A stretch of DNA of 64,000 nt, taken from Novosphingobium sp. JCM 18896. GTDB taxonomy: Bacteria > Pseudomonadota > Alphaproteobacteria > Sphingomonadales > Sphingomonadaceae. Below, in pieces: positions 27,413 to 34,689 of this stretch; within the stretch, counting starts at the first letter, position 1; each line of letters begins with the position of its first letter. Both the position numbers and the translations under genes were made by a program. The stretch covers positions 62,001 through 126,000 of the forward strand of contig NZ_JAPCZF010000003.1 of NCBI RefSeq assembly GCF_025938095.1. The letters run 5' to 3'. The notes below the pieces were generated by a model that was not told where the DNA came from, ran no database searches, and worked only from the letters and a program-made list of their open reading frames with translations.

Positions 27413-27568
27413 TCAGATGTGCGAGAGTTCTTCCTTGATGCGGAGCTTGCGCTTCTTCAGCGACTGAATGACCGTATCGTCCGGTAGGGGGCGGCTCAAT
27501 TCTGCCTGGATCTGCCGTTCCAGTCCCGCATGCTTGTGCTGCAGGGCGCTGAGATGCGATGCGTCCAT
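27413..27568 (-). CDS. YdcH/DUF465 small protein (51 aa)
   Basis: This short reading frame was found by translating the gap between ptsP and the next gene. It gives 51 residues starting MDASHLSALQHKHAGLE and ending LKKRKLRIKEELSHI. The QxKHxxLExxI start and the LKKRKLxxKEEL end are the hallmark of the DUF465/YdcH family of small charged helical hairpins. Its role is unknown. It diverges from a second family member at 27784. Confidence 0.88.
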   Translation of the reverse strand: MDASHLSALQHKHAGLERQIQAELSRPLPDDTVIQSLKKRKLRIKEELSHI

Positions 27569-27675
27569 TGGGTTGGGTCCTCCTATTGGGGCCCACCATC
27601 CGAGAAGCGACTCGTTCCCGAAGGGTGCGGCGCGATTGTCAGGGAACCATATTCGGCCTATCTTGCGAAGGTGGT

Positions 27676-27688
27676 AAATGTGACATTT
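27676..27688. promoter_or_regulatory. Palindrome between the two YdcH genes
   Basis: A perfect 13-base palindrome (AAATGT-G-ACATTT) sits in the 215-base divergent region between the two DUF465 genes. Its symmetry and A/T content stand out in GC-rich DNA, so it may be an operator or part of one promoter. No matching regulator was recognised. Confidence 0.35.
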
Positions 27689-27783
27689 CGGCGAAACGCG
27701 GCGAGTCTGCGTTAAGCGGGGATGTGGTCTTTTTCGCCGGCGGAACCGCTAGGGTCCCGGGCGGTGCTTTGGAGAATGCCCGC

Positions 27784-27981
27784 GTGAACGACGAAGAGCT
27801 GCGCAAGCGGCTGGAGGCGCTGAGGATCGAGCATCGCGATCTCGACGCGGCCATCGATGCCCTGGCGAGCGCCAATGCGATCGATCAGCTCCAGATCGCC
27901 CGACTCAAGAAGCGCAAGCTCCGGCTCAAGGACCAGATCGCGATCGTCGAGGACTATCTTATCCCCGACATCATCGCCTGA
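27784..27981 (+). CDS. YdcH/DUF465 small protein (65 aa)
   Basis: This is the second DUF465/YdcH protein. It starts at a GTG (27784) with GGAG nine bases upstream; an ATG at 27776 leads straight to a stop and is rejected. The 65 residues contain LRKRLEALRIEHRDLDAAID and IARLKKRKLRLKDQIAIVED, the family's two-helix pattern, with an extra C-terminal DYLIPDIIA. Function is unknown. It shares the LKKRKLRxK core with the divergent neighbour, so the pair may be an old duplication. Confidence 0.9.
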   Translation: MNDEELRKRLEALRIEHRDLDAAIDALASANAIDQLQIARLKKRKLRLKDQIAIVEDYLIPDIIA

Positions 27982-28141
27982 ATCTTCACCATTTCGGACC
28001 CAATTACCCCTCGTCTCGTCGCCGTCCGCGACGAGCCGTGCAGTACCGTTGTTCCACTTTTGCACAGTCCCAATTTGAATCGCCGATCGCGATAAATCCC
28101 GGTTGCGACACGGACTCGCGCGGGCCTATTCCGGCGTGACC

Positions 28142-28603
28142 ATGACAGAACCGGTGACCATCAATCCGCGCATCATCGATGCCCTCTACAGCGAAGCGCT
28201 GGTGCTGTCGGACGAGGTGCGCGCCGCCTTCATGCTCTCGGGCCGGATCGAGAACGCCGGCCGCGAGGAAGACCTCGCGCGGATCGCGCTGTCCTGCGAG
28301 GCTTTGCGCACGACCACGCGGATGATGCACGCCATCGCCTGGCTGCTCAACCACCGCGCCTATTTCATGGGCGAACTCAGCGAATTCCAGCTGCGCCGCC
28401 ACGGCCGCCTCTCGCCCGACGCCGCCGGCGGCGAGCCCGAGCGGCTGGCGCTGCTCGATCCCGAGATCCGCGTGCTGATCGGCGCGACCGAGCGCTTCTA
28501 TGCGCGGCTGATGCGGCTCGACAACGGCTGGCGCGATCACGACGCCCAGGCCCCGAGCGCGATCGCCGCGCTACGCGAGCGGATCCGGGCGGCGAGCCGT
28601 TAG
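28142..28603 (+). CDS. rcdA: RcdA-like protein (DUF1465)
   Basis: This 153-residue protein fits the DUF1465 family that includes Caulobacter RcdA, an adaptor that helps ClpXP degrade the cell-cycle regulator CtrA. The family-like core is CEALRTTTRMMHAIAWLLNH followed by MGELSEFQLRRHGRLSP. It is mostly helical with no signal peptide. The ATG at 28142 follows a weak ribosome binding site; a GTG or upstream start would add about 13 residues. Assignment to RcdA is by family resemblance, and a CtrA role in this organism is inferred. Confidence 0.82.
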   Translation: MTEPVTINPRIIDALYSEALVLSDEVRAAFMLSGRIENAGREEDLARIALSCEALRTTTRMMHAIAWLLNHRAYFMGELSEFQLRRHGRLSPDAAGGEPERLALLDPEIRVLIGATERFYARLMRLDNGWRDHDAQAPSAIAALRERIRAASR

Positions 28604-28607
28604 GCCA

Positions 28608-28742
28608 TCCTCCCCGGGAACGGGGAGGGGGACCGCCCGCGCAGCGGGTGGTGGAGGGGGCTCTCCTTCCGAAGCTGCGTTTCGTCGAGAACCCCCTCCG
28701 TCACGCGCTCCGCGCGCGCCACCTCCCCGTCACCGGGGAGGA
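28608..28742. repeat. Palindromic intergenic repeat, copy B
   Basis: This 135-bp member of the repeat family fills the convergent gap between rcdA and glpK. It keeps both terminal arms (TCCTCCCC / GGGGAGGA) and the inner GGTGGAGGGGGC / ACCCCCTCCGTCA pair, in the same orientation as copy A. It may act as a two-way terminator. Confidence 0.9.
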
Positions 28743-28750
28743 TAAAGCCC

Positions 28751-30247
28751 TCACACCTTCGCCAGCGCTTCCTGCCACAGCTCCAGCCTTGCCGCCTGCG
28801 CGCCCTCGTCCAGCGCCGGCTCGAACCGCCGCACCGTGCCGCGCATCGCCGCGGCCGCCTCGTCGAGCGAGCCGAACAGTCCCGCGCCCAGCCCCGCGAG
28901 CATGGCCGCGCCCAGCGCCGTGGTCTCGACGAAGTCGGGTCGCTCGACCGGCAGTGCGAGCATGTCGGCGAGGTCCTGCGCGATCCAGTCGTTGGCGCTC
29001 ATGCCGCCGTCGATGCGCAGCGCGGTCCAGCGCGCGCCGTCCCGGGCGAAGGCCTCGGCCAGGTCGTGCGTCTGCAGCGCCATCGCCTCGAGCGCGGCGC
29101 GCACGACGTGGGCCTTGGTCGTGGCGAAGCTCGCGCCGGTGATCGCCCCGCGCGCCTCGGGCCGCCAGTGCGGCGCGCCCAATCCCGAGAGCGCGGGGAC
29201 GATGACCAGCCCGCCGCTGTCGGGCACCGATCGCGCGAGCGCCTCGGTCTCCTGCGCGCTGGCGATCAGCCCCAGCGCATCGCGCAGCCACTGGATCAGC
29301 GACCCCGCGACGAAGACCGAGCCTTCGAGCGCATAGGTCCGCTGCCCTGCGACCTGGCACAGCACGGTCCCGAGCAGGCGATTGGCGGAACGCGGCACCG
29401 CGCTGCCCATATTGGCGAGCACGAAAGCGCCGGTGCCGTAGGTCGCCTTGGTTTCGCCCGGCGCCAGGCAGGCCTGGCCCAGAGTCGCCGACTGCTGATC
29501 GCCAACCATTCCGGTGAGTGGGATTTCATCACCGAACCATTCCGCCAGGGTCGTGCCGATCGCGCCGCAATTGTCGACCACTTCGGGCAGCGCCGCCAGC
29601 GGCACGCCGAACAGGTCGCAGAGCCCGGCGTCCCAGGTGCTGCCGTTTTTTGCAAGGGCCAGCGGCAGCAGGCTCGTGCGGCTGGCATTGGTCGCGTCGC
29701 TGACGTGCGCGCCGCCGGTCAACTTGAAGGCCAGCCAGGATTCGACCGTGCCCAGCGCCAGCCGCCCGGCCTCGGCGGCGGCGCGGACTTCGGGCACCTG
29801 GTCGATCAGCCAGCGCATCTTGGTCGCCGAGAAATAGGGATCGAGCAGCAGCCCGGTCGCCGCCTGGACCGTGGCCTCGTGCCCGGCCTCGCGTAGCGCC
29901 GCGCAGGTCTCGGCGGTGCGCCGATCCTGCCAGACCAGCGCGCGCGCCAGCGGCGCGCCGCTCGCGCGGTCCCAGGCGACCACGGTCTCGCGCTGGTTGG
30001 TGATGCCGAGGCAGGCGACGCGGCCGCCCCCTTGCTCGGAAATCCGGCCGAGCACCTCGCGCGCGCAGGCGAGCGTCGCGTCCCAGATCTCGCCGGCGTC
30101 GTGCTCGACCCAGCCGGGCTGCGGATAGAACTGCGTCAGCGCCCGCTGCACGAGCGCACACTGCCGGCCCGTGCGGTCGAACACCATGGCGCGGGTCGAG
30201 GTGGTGCCGGCGTCGAGCACGAGGATCAGGTCGTCGGTCTTGGTCAT
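28751..30247 (-). CDS. glpK: Glycerol kinase
   Basis: GlpK phosphorylates glycerol to glycerol-3-phosphate. The ATG at 30247 has GGGAG upstream and gives 498 residues, the usual size. The FGGY-family ATPase motifs are present: LVLDAGTTSTRAMVFD at the N-terminus, ITNQRETVVAWDRASG, and the C-terminal RIDGGMSANDWIAQ. No glpF, glpD or glpR gene is adjacent. Its stop is 9 bases from repeat copy B. Confidence 0.96.
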   Translation of the reverse strand: MTKTDDLILVLDAGTTSTRAMVFDRTGRQCALVQRALTQFYPQPGWVEHDAGEIWDATLACAREVLGRISEQGGGRVACLGITNQRETVVAWDRASGAPLARALVWQDRRTAETCAALREAGHEATVQAATGLLLDPYFSATKMRWLIDQVPEVRAAAEAGRLALGTVESWLAFKLTGGAHVSDATNASRTSLLPLALAKNGSTWDAGLCDLFGVPLAALPEVVDNCGAIGTTLAEWFGDEIPLTGMVGDQQSATLGQACLAPGETKATYGTGAFVLANMGSAVPRSANRLLGTVLCQVAGQRTYALEGSVFVAGSLIQWLRDALGLIASAQETEALARSVPDSGGLVIVPALSGLGAPHWRPEARGAITGASFATTKAHVVRAALEAMALQTHDLAEAFARDGARWTALRIDGGMSANDWIAQDLADMLALPVERPDFVETTALGAAMLAGLGAGLFGSLDEAAAAMRGTVRRFEPALDEGAQAARLELWQEALAKV

Positions 30248-30413
30248 GAGGCCTGCTCCCGTTTCGTTGTCGCGGAGCGTTTCAGCATCCCTTGCGGTGT
30301 TAGGCCAGGCTTTCTCGCGACCAGAGGCGGAGGTGTTTGATTTACGCCAGTAGAGTGGCCCCGATTGCCGGTGATCCTCTTCGCCCCATCCCGCTTGTGC
30401 CCTACCCTTCTCA

Positions 30414-30523
30414 CCCGTCATCCCCGCGAAGGCGGGGATCCATCGCCGGCGTTTCCTCGATCGCTGCCGTGGTGTTGGCCGCCAACTCGGGAGATGGATC
30501 CCCGCCTTCGCGGGGATGACGGG
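30414..30523. repeat. REP-type palindrome (about 30-bp arms)
   Basis: Nearly perfect inverted arms of about 29 bases (30414-30442 and 30494-30523, including CCCGTCATCCCCGCGAAGG) enclose a 51-base loop. Elements with this CCCCGCGAAGGCGGGG core are common in alphaproteobacterial genomes. It lies within the 415-base gap between glpK and the toxin gene; the rest of that gap (30524-30662) is A/T-rich with no gene seen. The palindrome marks the left side of the compositionally distinct segment. Confidence 0.85.
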
Positions 30524-30602
30524 AATGGGAGGGTTGCGGGAGTTCGGTGCGGCAGAATGTAAATGGCATCGAGTAACTTCAAAATTTAACCCATATGGAC
30601 AA

Positions 30603-30616
30603 ATTTCATTTGAAAT
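30603..30616. promoter_or_regulatory. A/T-rich inverted repeat upstream of the toxin gene
   Basis: Arms ATTTCA and TGAAAT separated by two bases lie about 47 bases before the toxin-like start codon, in markedly A/T-rich DNA. It may be part of the promoter or an operator. A -35-like TTGAAA overlaps it, but the nearest TATCAT is only 14 bases away, so no promoter is claimed. Confidence 0.3.
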
Positions 30617-30662
30617 GTAGGAATGTTCTTATCATGTTCCCTGCGAGTCTGGGAGCATTAAC

Positions 30663-31787
30663 ATGCCAATTGGCCCTATTGCCGAGAACAAATCCGCAAA
30701 TCGTCTTGCGTTCGATCACTACCTGCGAACGGGGCAACGATTGACCACCGCTCAGTGGCTTGAGCGCGTCGAGCGCAAGTTCAATCCCTATCACGACGAA
30801 CTGGGGCGGTTCACCTCTGCTCCGGGCGTGACGGTAAGTTGGGGTGCAAGTGCTGCTGCACGCCACAGTCAGTCCTCAGAACGCTCACGGGCGGGCCGGC
30901 GTCCCATGCAGGCAGGGCCTCGGCTGCCTGCCTCGGGCAGTCCCAGCCATCAGAACGGTTCGACGCCCAGTGCGCCGGGGCGTGTCGATGCCGGGTTCGG
31001 AAGTGAGTTCGTTCGTGATCGTACGTCTCAGGCTGGCAATGCCGACACCTACTTCGAATTGAACAAGCGGCAGGCGGGTCTCAATCGCTTGCGTGAGGCG
31101 GCGGGGGCGAACCCGAGTGCGGCAGTTCGGGCCGATCTGGACGATTTTCAGGCCCGATTGGATGCCAATCGGGTATTGTTGAATCATAGGTCCAAGGTTG
31201 CCGACAAAGAGATCGTCAAGGCTTTCCGCAAGGTCAATCCGGTAATCGACGTGGGGGCCGCAACCGTCAATGTTATACAGGGCGATGCCGACCTTGATGA
31301 CGCAATATCGTTAGCAAGTAACGTTCCGATTCTCGGGGCGGGCAAGTTTGTTGCCGGTGCGGTCGTAGGTGGGGTGGTGAGAGGGGCGCGGATTGCCAAG
31401 CCATTCGCCACCTCCAAAGTCACCAAGGATACCGTCCTGAAGGTTGTCGATGGGGTCGTGCAGCGGGGTGGGGCCCACCGGCATGTTAGAGGTGTAGCCG
31501 GATACGAATCGCATCATATCCCAGGAGATGCAGTGACCTCCTTGTCGCGTGGAGATGGTCCTACAATCGCCATGACCAAGGAAGATCACCGTAAAATTCT
31601 GACATCCTTGAAAACCAAGGAGGCAGATCAATTCCGTGCGGCGCAGAGAGATTTAATTGCGAAGGGTGATTTTAGAGCGGCCATGCAGATGGATATTGAT
31701 CTCGTGCGAAAGGAGTTTGGCTCAAGATACGATGACGGAATTGAACAAATGCTTCAATATAGTCGAGAAAGGGGGTTGATAAAATGA
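30663..31787 (+). CDS. Polymorphic-toxin-like protein with SHH/HNH-type nuclease domain
   Basis: This 374-residue protein looks like a modular toxin. Residues 1-55 form an N-terminal module with HYLRTGQRL and ERKFNPYHDELGRFTSAPG. Residues 60-125 are low-complexity (Ser/Gly/Pro/Arg). Residues 130-190 are helical. A Gly/Val/Ala-rich stretch (215-245, ASNVPILGAGKFVAGAVVGG) resembles linker regions seen before toxin domains. The C-terminal domain (275-374) has GYESHHIPGDAV with H284/H285 and TKEDHRKI with H309, the layout of SHH-type HNH/EndoVII nucleases. GGGAG lies nine bases before the ATG. There is no signal peptide. Base composition is lower in GC than in the neighbours. The next gene overlaps by ATGA and is the likely immunity gene. 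The nuclease role is inferred from motifs. Confidence 0.75.
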   Translation: MPIGPIAENKSANRLAFDHYLRTGQRLTTAQWLERVERKFNPYHDELGRFTSAPGVTVSWGASAAARHSQSSERSRAGRRPMQAGPRLPASGSPSHQNGSTPSAPGRVDAGFGSEFVRDRTSQAGNADTYFELNKRQAGLNRLREAAGANPSAAVRADLDDFQARLDANRVLLNHRSKVADKEIVKAFRKVNPVIDVGAATVNVIQGDADLDDAISLASNVPILGAGKFVAGAVVGGVVRGARIAKPFATSKVTKDTVLKVVDGVVQRGGAHRHVRGVAGYESHHIPGDAVTSLSRGDGPTIAMTKEDHRKILTSLKTKEADQFRAAQRDLIAKGDFRAAMQMDIDLVRKEFGSRYDDGIEQMLQYSRERGLIK

Positions 31788-32218
31788 TATTTAAAATTTC
31801 CCCTCTGCTGGGGGTAAACGATATAAAATTCGGAATGTCGATAGATGAGGTTAGGGCGCGGTTGGCGGCCGAATTTCATACGTTCAATCGTAATTTGGGG
31901 ATTGGTGGTAAGGAGGATTTTCTTCCGACCGACAGCTATCAAGATCTGGGTTTTTTCTGCCATTTCACCTCGGGAGGATTTTTGGAGGCAATGGACTTTT
32001 TCCCTCCCTCTCGACCAATGCTGGAAGGGGTGGAACTGATTGGCATGCCCGTGGAGGAAGGGACTTTGCTTCTAAAACGTTTGGATCCGGCGGTGGCGAT
32101 CGACAGTGACGGAGTAACCTCTGATCGTCTTAGCCTTGGCTTCCGTGAAGATATGGAAGCAGACGAAGACGATCCCCGCGTCGGCAGCTTCTTTGTGGGA
32201 CGCTTGGGGTACTATTAG
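31784..32218 (+). CDS. Probable immunity protein for the upstream toxin
   Basis: This 144-residue cytosolic protein overlaps the toxin stop by 4 bases (ATGA), so both should be made together. It starts MIFKISPLLGVNDIKFGMS and continues DEVRARLAAEF, a pattern seen in small single-domain immunity-like proteins. It is acidic at the end (REDMEADEDDPRVG). No enzyme motif is seen. I do not recognise a named family. The immunity role is inferred from position, size, coupling and the shared A/T-rich composition; direct toxin binding is untested. Confidence 0.65.
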   Translation: MIFKISPLLGVNDIKFGMSIDEVRARLAAEFHTFNRNLGIGGKEDFLPTDSYQDLGFFCHFTSGGFLEAMDFFPPSRPMLEGVELIGMPVEEGTLLLKRLDPAVAIDSDGVTSDRLSLGFREDMEADEDDPRVGSFFVGRLGYY

Positions 32219-32278
32219 CCGTCCCCAAGGTTCCACCCACCCTCGACAACCCCAGCCCATCGCCCCATATCGCACCCC

Positions 32279-33151
32279 ATGGAATTCCCCGCCAAACCCT
32301 GGCCCGTCGGCACGGCCGAGGAACTCGAGCCGCTGGTGCGCCGCGTGCTCGCCGCCAATCCTTCGGCCTTCACCTTCACCGGCACGCAGAGCTACGTCGT
32401 CGGTAGCGGCAGCGAGGTCGCGGTGATCGATCCGGGGCCGCTCGAGGACGATCACCTCGCGGCGCTGCTCGCGGCGATCGGCACGGCCCGGCTGGTCGCG
32501 ATCGTCTGCACGCATACCCACAAGGACCATTCGCCCGCCGCCGCGCCCTTGAAGGCGCTGACCGGGGCGCCGATCGTCGGCTGCGCGCCGCTGGTGCTCT
32601 CGGACGACGGCCCGCGCTCCGACGCGAGCTTCGATCCCGACTATGCGCCCGACCGCGTGCTGGCCGATGGCGAAAGCATTTCGGGCGAGGGCTGGACCCT
32701 GACCGCGGTGGCGACGCCGGGGCATACCTCGAACCACCTGTGCTTCGCGCTCGAGGAGAGCGGGGCGCTGTTCACCGGCGATCACGTCATGGGCTGGTCG
32801 ACCTCGGTGGTCTCGCCCCCCGACGGCGACATGACCGCCTATATGGCGAGCCTCGCCAAGCTCCACGACCGCGCCGACAGCGTCTATTACCCGGCGCACG
32901 GCCCGGCGGTGACCAAGCCGCGCCAGCTCGTGCGCGGGATGATCGGCCATCGCCGCCAGCGCGAGAACCAGATCGTCCGCCAGATCGAGGGCGGCACGCA
33001 CAAGATCGCCGAAATGGTGCCGGCGATGTACAAGGGCGTCGACCCGCGGCTCTGGCCCGCGGCCGAGCGTTCGGTGCTCGCCCATCTGATCGACCTGGAA
33101 CGCCGCGGGCGAGTCGTCCGTTCTGACCAGACATGGACGATCGCCGCCTGA
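32279..33151 (+). CDS. Metallo-beta-lactamase-fold hydrolase
   Basis: This 290-residue cytosolic protein is in the glyoxalase II/LACTB2-like branch of the metallo-beta-lactamase superfamily. The metal-binding signature is VCTHTHKDHSPAAAP (THxHxDH), followed by ATPGHTSNHLCF and LFTGDHVMGW. A C-terminal winged-helix-like segment (IAEMVPAMYKGVD, then AHLIDLERRGRV) is also typical of LACTB2, which is a ribonuclease in mitochondria. The substrate here is unknown. It overlaps the DUF4230 gene by 19 bases. Confidence 0.88.
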   Translation: MEFPAKPWPVGTAEELEPLVRRVLAANPSAFTFTGTQSYVVGSGSEVAVIDPGPLEDDHLAALLAAIGTARLVAIVCTHTHKDHSPAAAPLKALTGAPIVGCAPLVLSDDGPRSDASFDPDYAPDRVLADGESISGEGWTLTAVATPGHTSNHLCFALEESGALFTGDHVMGWSTSVVSPPDGDMTAYMASLAKLHDRADSVYYPAHGPAVTKPRQLVRGMIGHRRQRENQIVRQIEGGTHKIAEMVPAMYKGVDPRLWPAAERSVLAHLIDLERRGRVVRSDQTWTIAA

Positions 33152-33804
33152 ACCCGCCCGACACTTCCCGACCGCAGCCTGCGCGCCCACCTGCTCGGGC
33201 CGCGGCGCTGCCCTGGCTGCTCTTCGTCGTCGCACTGGCCCTCGCGGTGTGGCTGGCCTGGGGCGCCTATGGCCCCCGGCCCGCGGGCGATCCGCTGGCG
33301 ACGACCTTGACCGCTTTCGAGAAGCAGAACCGGCTGACCGTGTTCTCGGCGCAGCTCTCGCCCGTGGTGTCGAACGACGACGAGCAGGTGTTCGGCCTGA
33401 TCAAGTCGCGCCAGGTCGCGGTAATCCCGACGCGGGTCGACTATACGATCGACCTCTCGGCGATGAACCGCGATCGGCTGACCTGGAATCCGCAAGCGAA
33501 GCGCATGGACGTGCGGTTGCCGGGCTTGCAGATCGGCCGGCCCAACCTCGACGAGGGCCGCGCGCAATATCTGCGCGAGGGCGTGTGGATCACCCAGGGC
33601 GCGCAGGCGCGGCTGACCAAGGCCAACACCCAACTCGCCGAGCGCCAGGCCGCGGCCGAGGCGGCGAACCCCGTGCTGATGGGCCTCGCCCGCGCCGCCG
33701 CCAAGGAGGCGGTGCGGCAGAACCTGGCGATCCCGCTCCAGGTCGCGGGCTTCGGCGCGGTGACGGTCGAAGTGCGCTTCGACGGCGAGCCCGCGCCGGG
33801 CTGA
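33133..33804 (+). CDS. DUF4230 membrane-anchored protein
   Basis: This 223-residue protein has a short Pro/Arg-rich cytoplasmic N-terminus, one membrane helix at about 26-46 (LPWLLFVVALALAVWLAWGA), and an external domain that matches DUF4230. Typical features are FSAQLSPVVSND, VAVIPTRVDYTIDLS and the C-terminal amphipathic helix ARAAAKEAVRQNLAIPLQVAG followed by the strand VTVEVRFD. Function of the family is unknown. It overlaps the upstream hydrolase gene, so the two are coupled. Confidence 0.8.
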   Translation: MDDRRLNPPDTSRPQPARPPARAAALPWLLFVVALALAVWLAWGAYGPRPAGDPLATTLTAFEKQNRLTVFSAQLSPVVSNDDEQVFGLIKSRQVAVIPTRVDYTIDLSAMNRDRLTWNPQAKRMDVRLPGLQIGRPNLDEGRAQYLREGVWITQGAQARLTKANTQLAERQAAAEAANPVLMGLARAAAKEAVRQNLAIPLQVAGFGAVTVEVRFDGEPAPG

Positions 33805-33884
33805 AAGCCCTCCCAGTAAGCCCTTCCTCGCCGGCCCGGTCTGCGGTAATATCCGCGGCACATTTGGGGTTGGGGGACTTCATC

Positions 33885-34598
33885 ATGGCAACGCTCGCGC
33901 CGGTAACGGCGGTCGATCAATCGTTCTGGCAGAAGATGATGATCGGCATCGCCGCGTTCATCGTCTTCGGTTTCGTGCAGTTCGCCTTGCGCGGCTTCGT
34001 TCAGCCCGCGCTGGCGCCGATCCACGTCCACCTGCACGGGCTGGTCATGCTGTGCTGGCTGGCGCTGTCGGTGACCCAGGCCACCTTGATCCAGCGCGAC
34101 AACCTGGCGCTGCACCGGCGGCTCGGCTGGATCGGCGTGCTGCTGGCCGCGGCGGTGGTCGTCACCGGGTCCTATGCCGGACTCCATGCGATCACGGCCG
34201 GGCGCCAGCCGCCGTTCTTCTCGCCGCCCTACTTCCTCGCGCTGACCCAGATCGGCCTGGCCTTCTTCGCGGCGCTGATCGCCTTCGCGGTGGCGCGGCG
34301 GCGGCAGACCGAATGGCATCGCCGGCTGATGCTGGGCGCGCTGATCATGATCATGGAGCCGGCGCTGGGGCGGATCCTGCCGATGCCTTTCATCATGCCC
34401 TGGGGCGAATGGCTGGTGCTGGCGGTGCAGCTCGGCGTCTTCGCGATCGTCGTGCGCCACGATCGCAAGGTGCTCGGCCACGTCCATCAGGCAACCCTGG
34501 CGGCGATGCTGGCGGTGACCTTGTCGCACGTCGTGGTCGAGACGGTGGCGCGGATCCCGGCCTGGATCGCGCTGGCCGAGGGGATGGTCACCGTCTGA
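33885..34598 (+). CDS. Multi-pass membrane protein, unknown function
   Basis: This 237-residue protein has about six or seven hydrophobic helices, including MMIGIAAFIVFGFVQFAL and LHGLVMLCWLALSVTQATLI. Further helices follow at IGVLLAAAVVVTGSYAGL and IGLAFFAALIAFAVA. Conserved-looking histidines (HVHLHG, LHRRLGW, EWHRRLM) lie near helix ends, which recalls membrane haem or metal proteins such as DUF2306-like families, but I cannot assign it. The ATG at 33885 follows TTGGGGG. Confidence 0.65.
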   Translation: MATLAPVTAVDQSFWQKMMIGIAAFIVFGFVQFALRGFVQPALAPIHVHLHGLVMLCWLALSVTQATLIQRDNLALHRRLGWIGVLLAAAVVVTGSYAGLHAITAGRQPPFFSPPYFLALTQIGLAFFAALIAFAVARRRQTEWHRRLMLGALIMIMEPALGRILPMPFIMPWGEWLVLAVQLGVFAIVVRHDRKVLGHVHQATLAAMLAVTLSHVVVETVARIPAWIALAEGMVTV

Positions 34599-34689
34599 CT
34601 CGTTTGCTCATTGGGGCGATTTTCTCCTTGGGAACTGGCGGCGCAGTCCCTATCTGCGCGGCAAAGATCCGAGGGATGAAAAGCTTCCG

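Noticed and set aside
25080..27467. 795-codon open frame opposite ptsP
   Set aside because: Same shadow effect: repetitive Arg/Leu/Gly/Asp composition with no recognisable motif, fully opposite a clear PtsP.
28014..28035. Hairpin after the second YdcH gene as terminator
   Set aside because: A 7-bp CTCGTCG/CGACGAG stem exists but has no T-run and is weak for this GC content.
30610..30635. Promoter TTGAAA/TATCAT for the toxin gene
   Set aside because: The spacing is only 14 bases, too short for a normal sigma-70 promoter.
30663..32218. Toxin region as part of a prophage or T6SS locus
   Set aside because: No integrase, capsid, VgrG, Hcp or PAAR gene is seen nearby; only the two-gene cassette is present.
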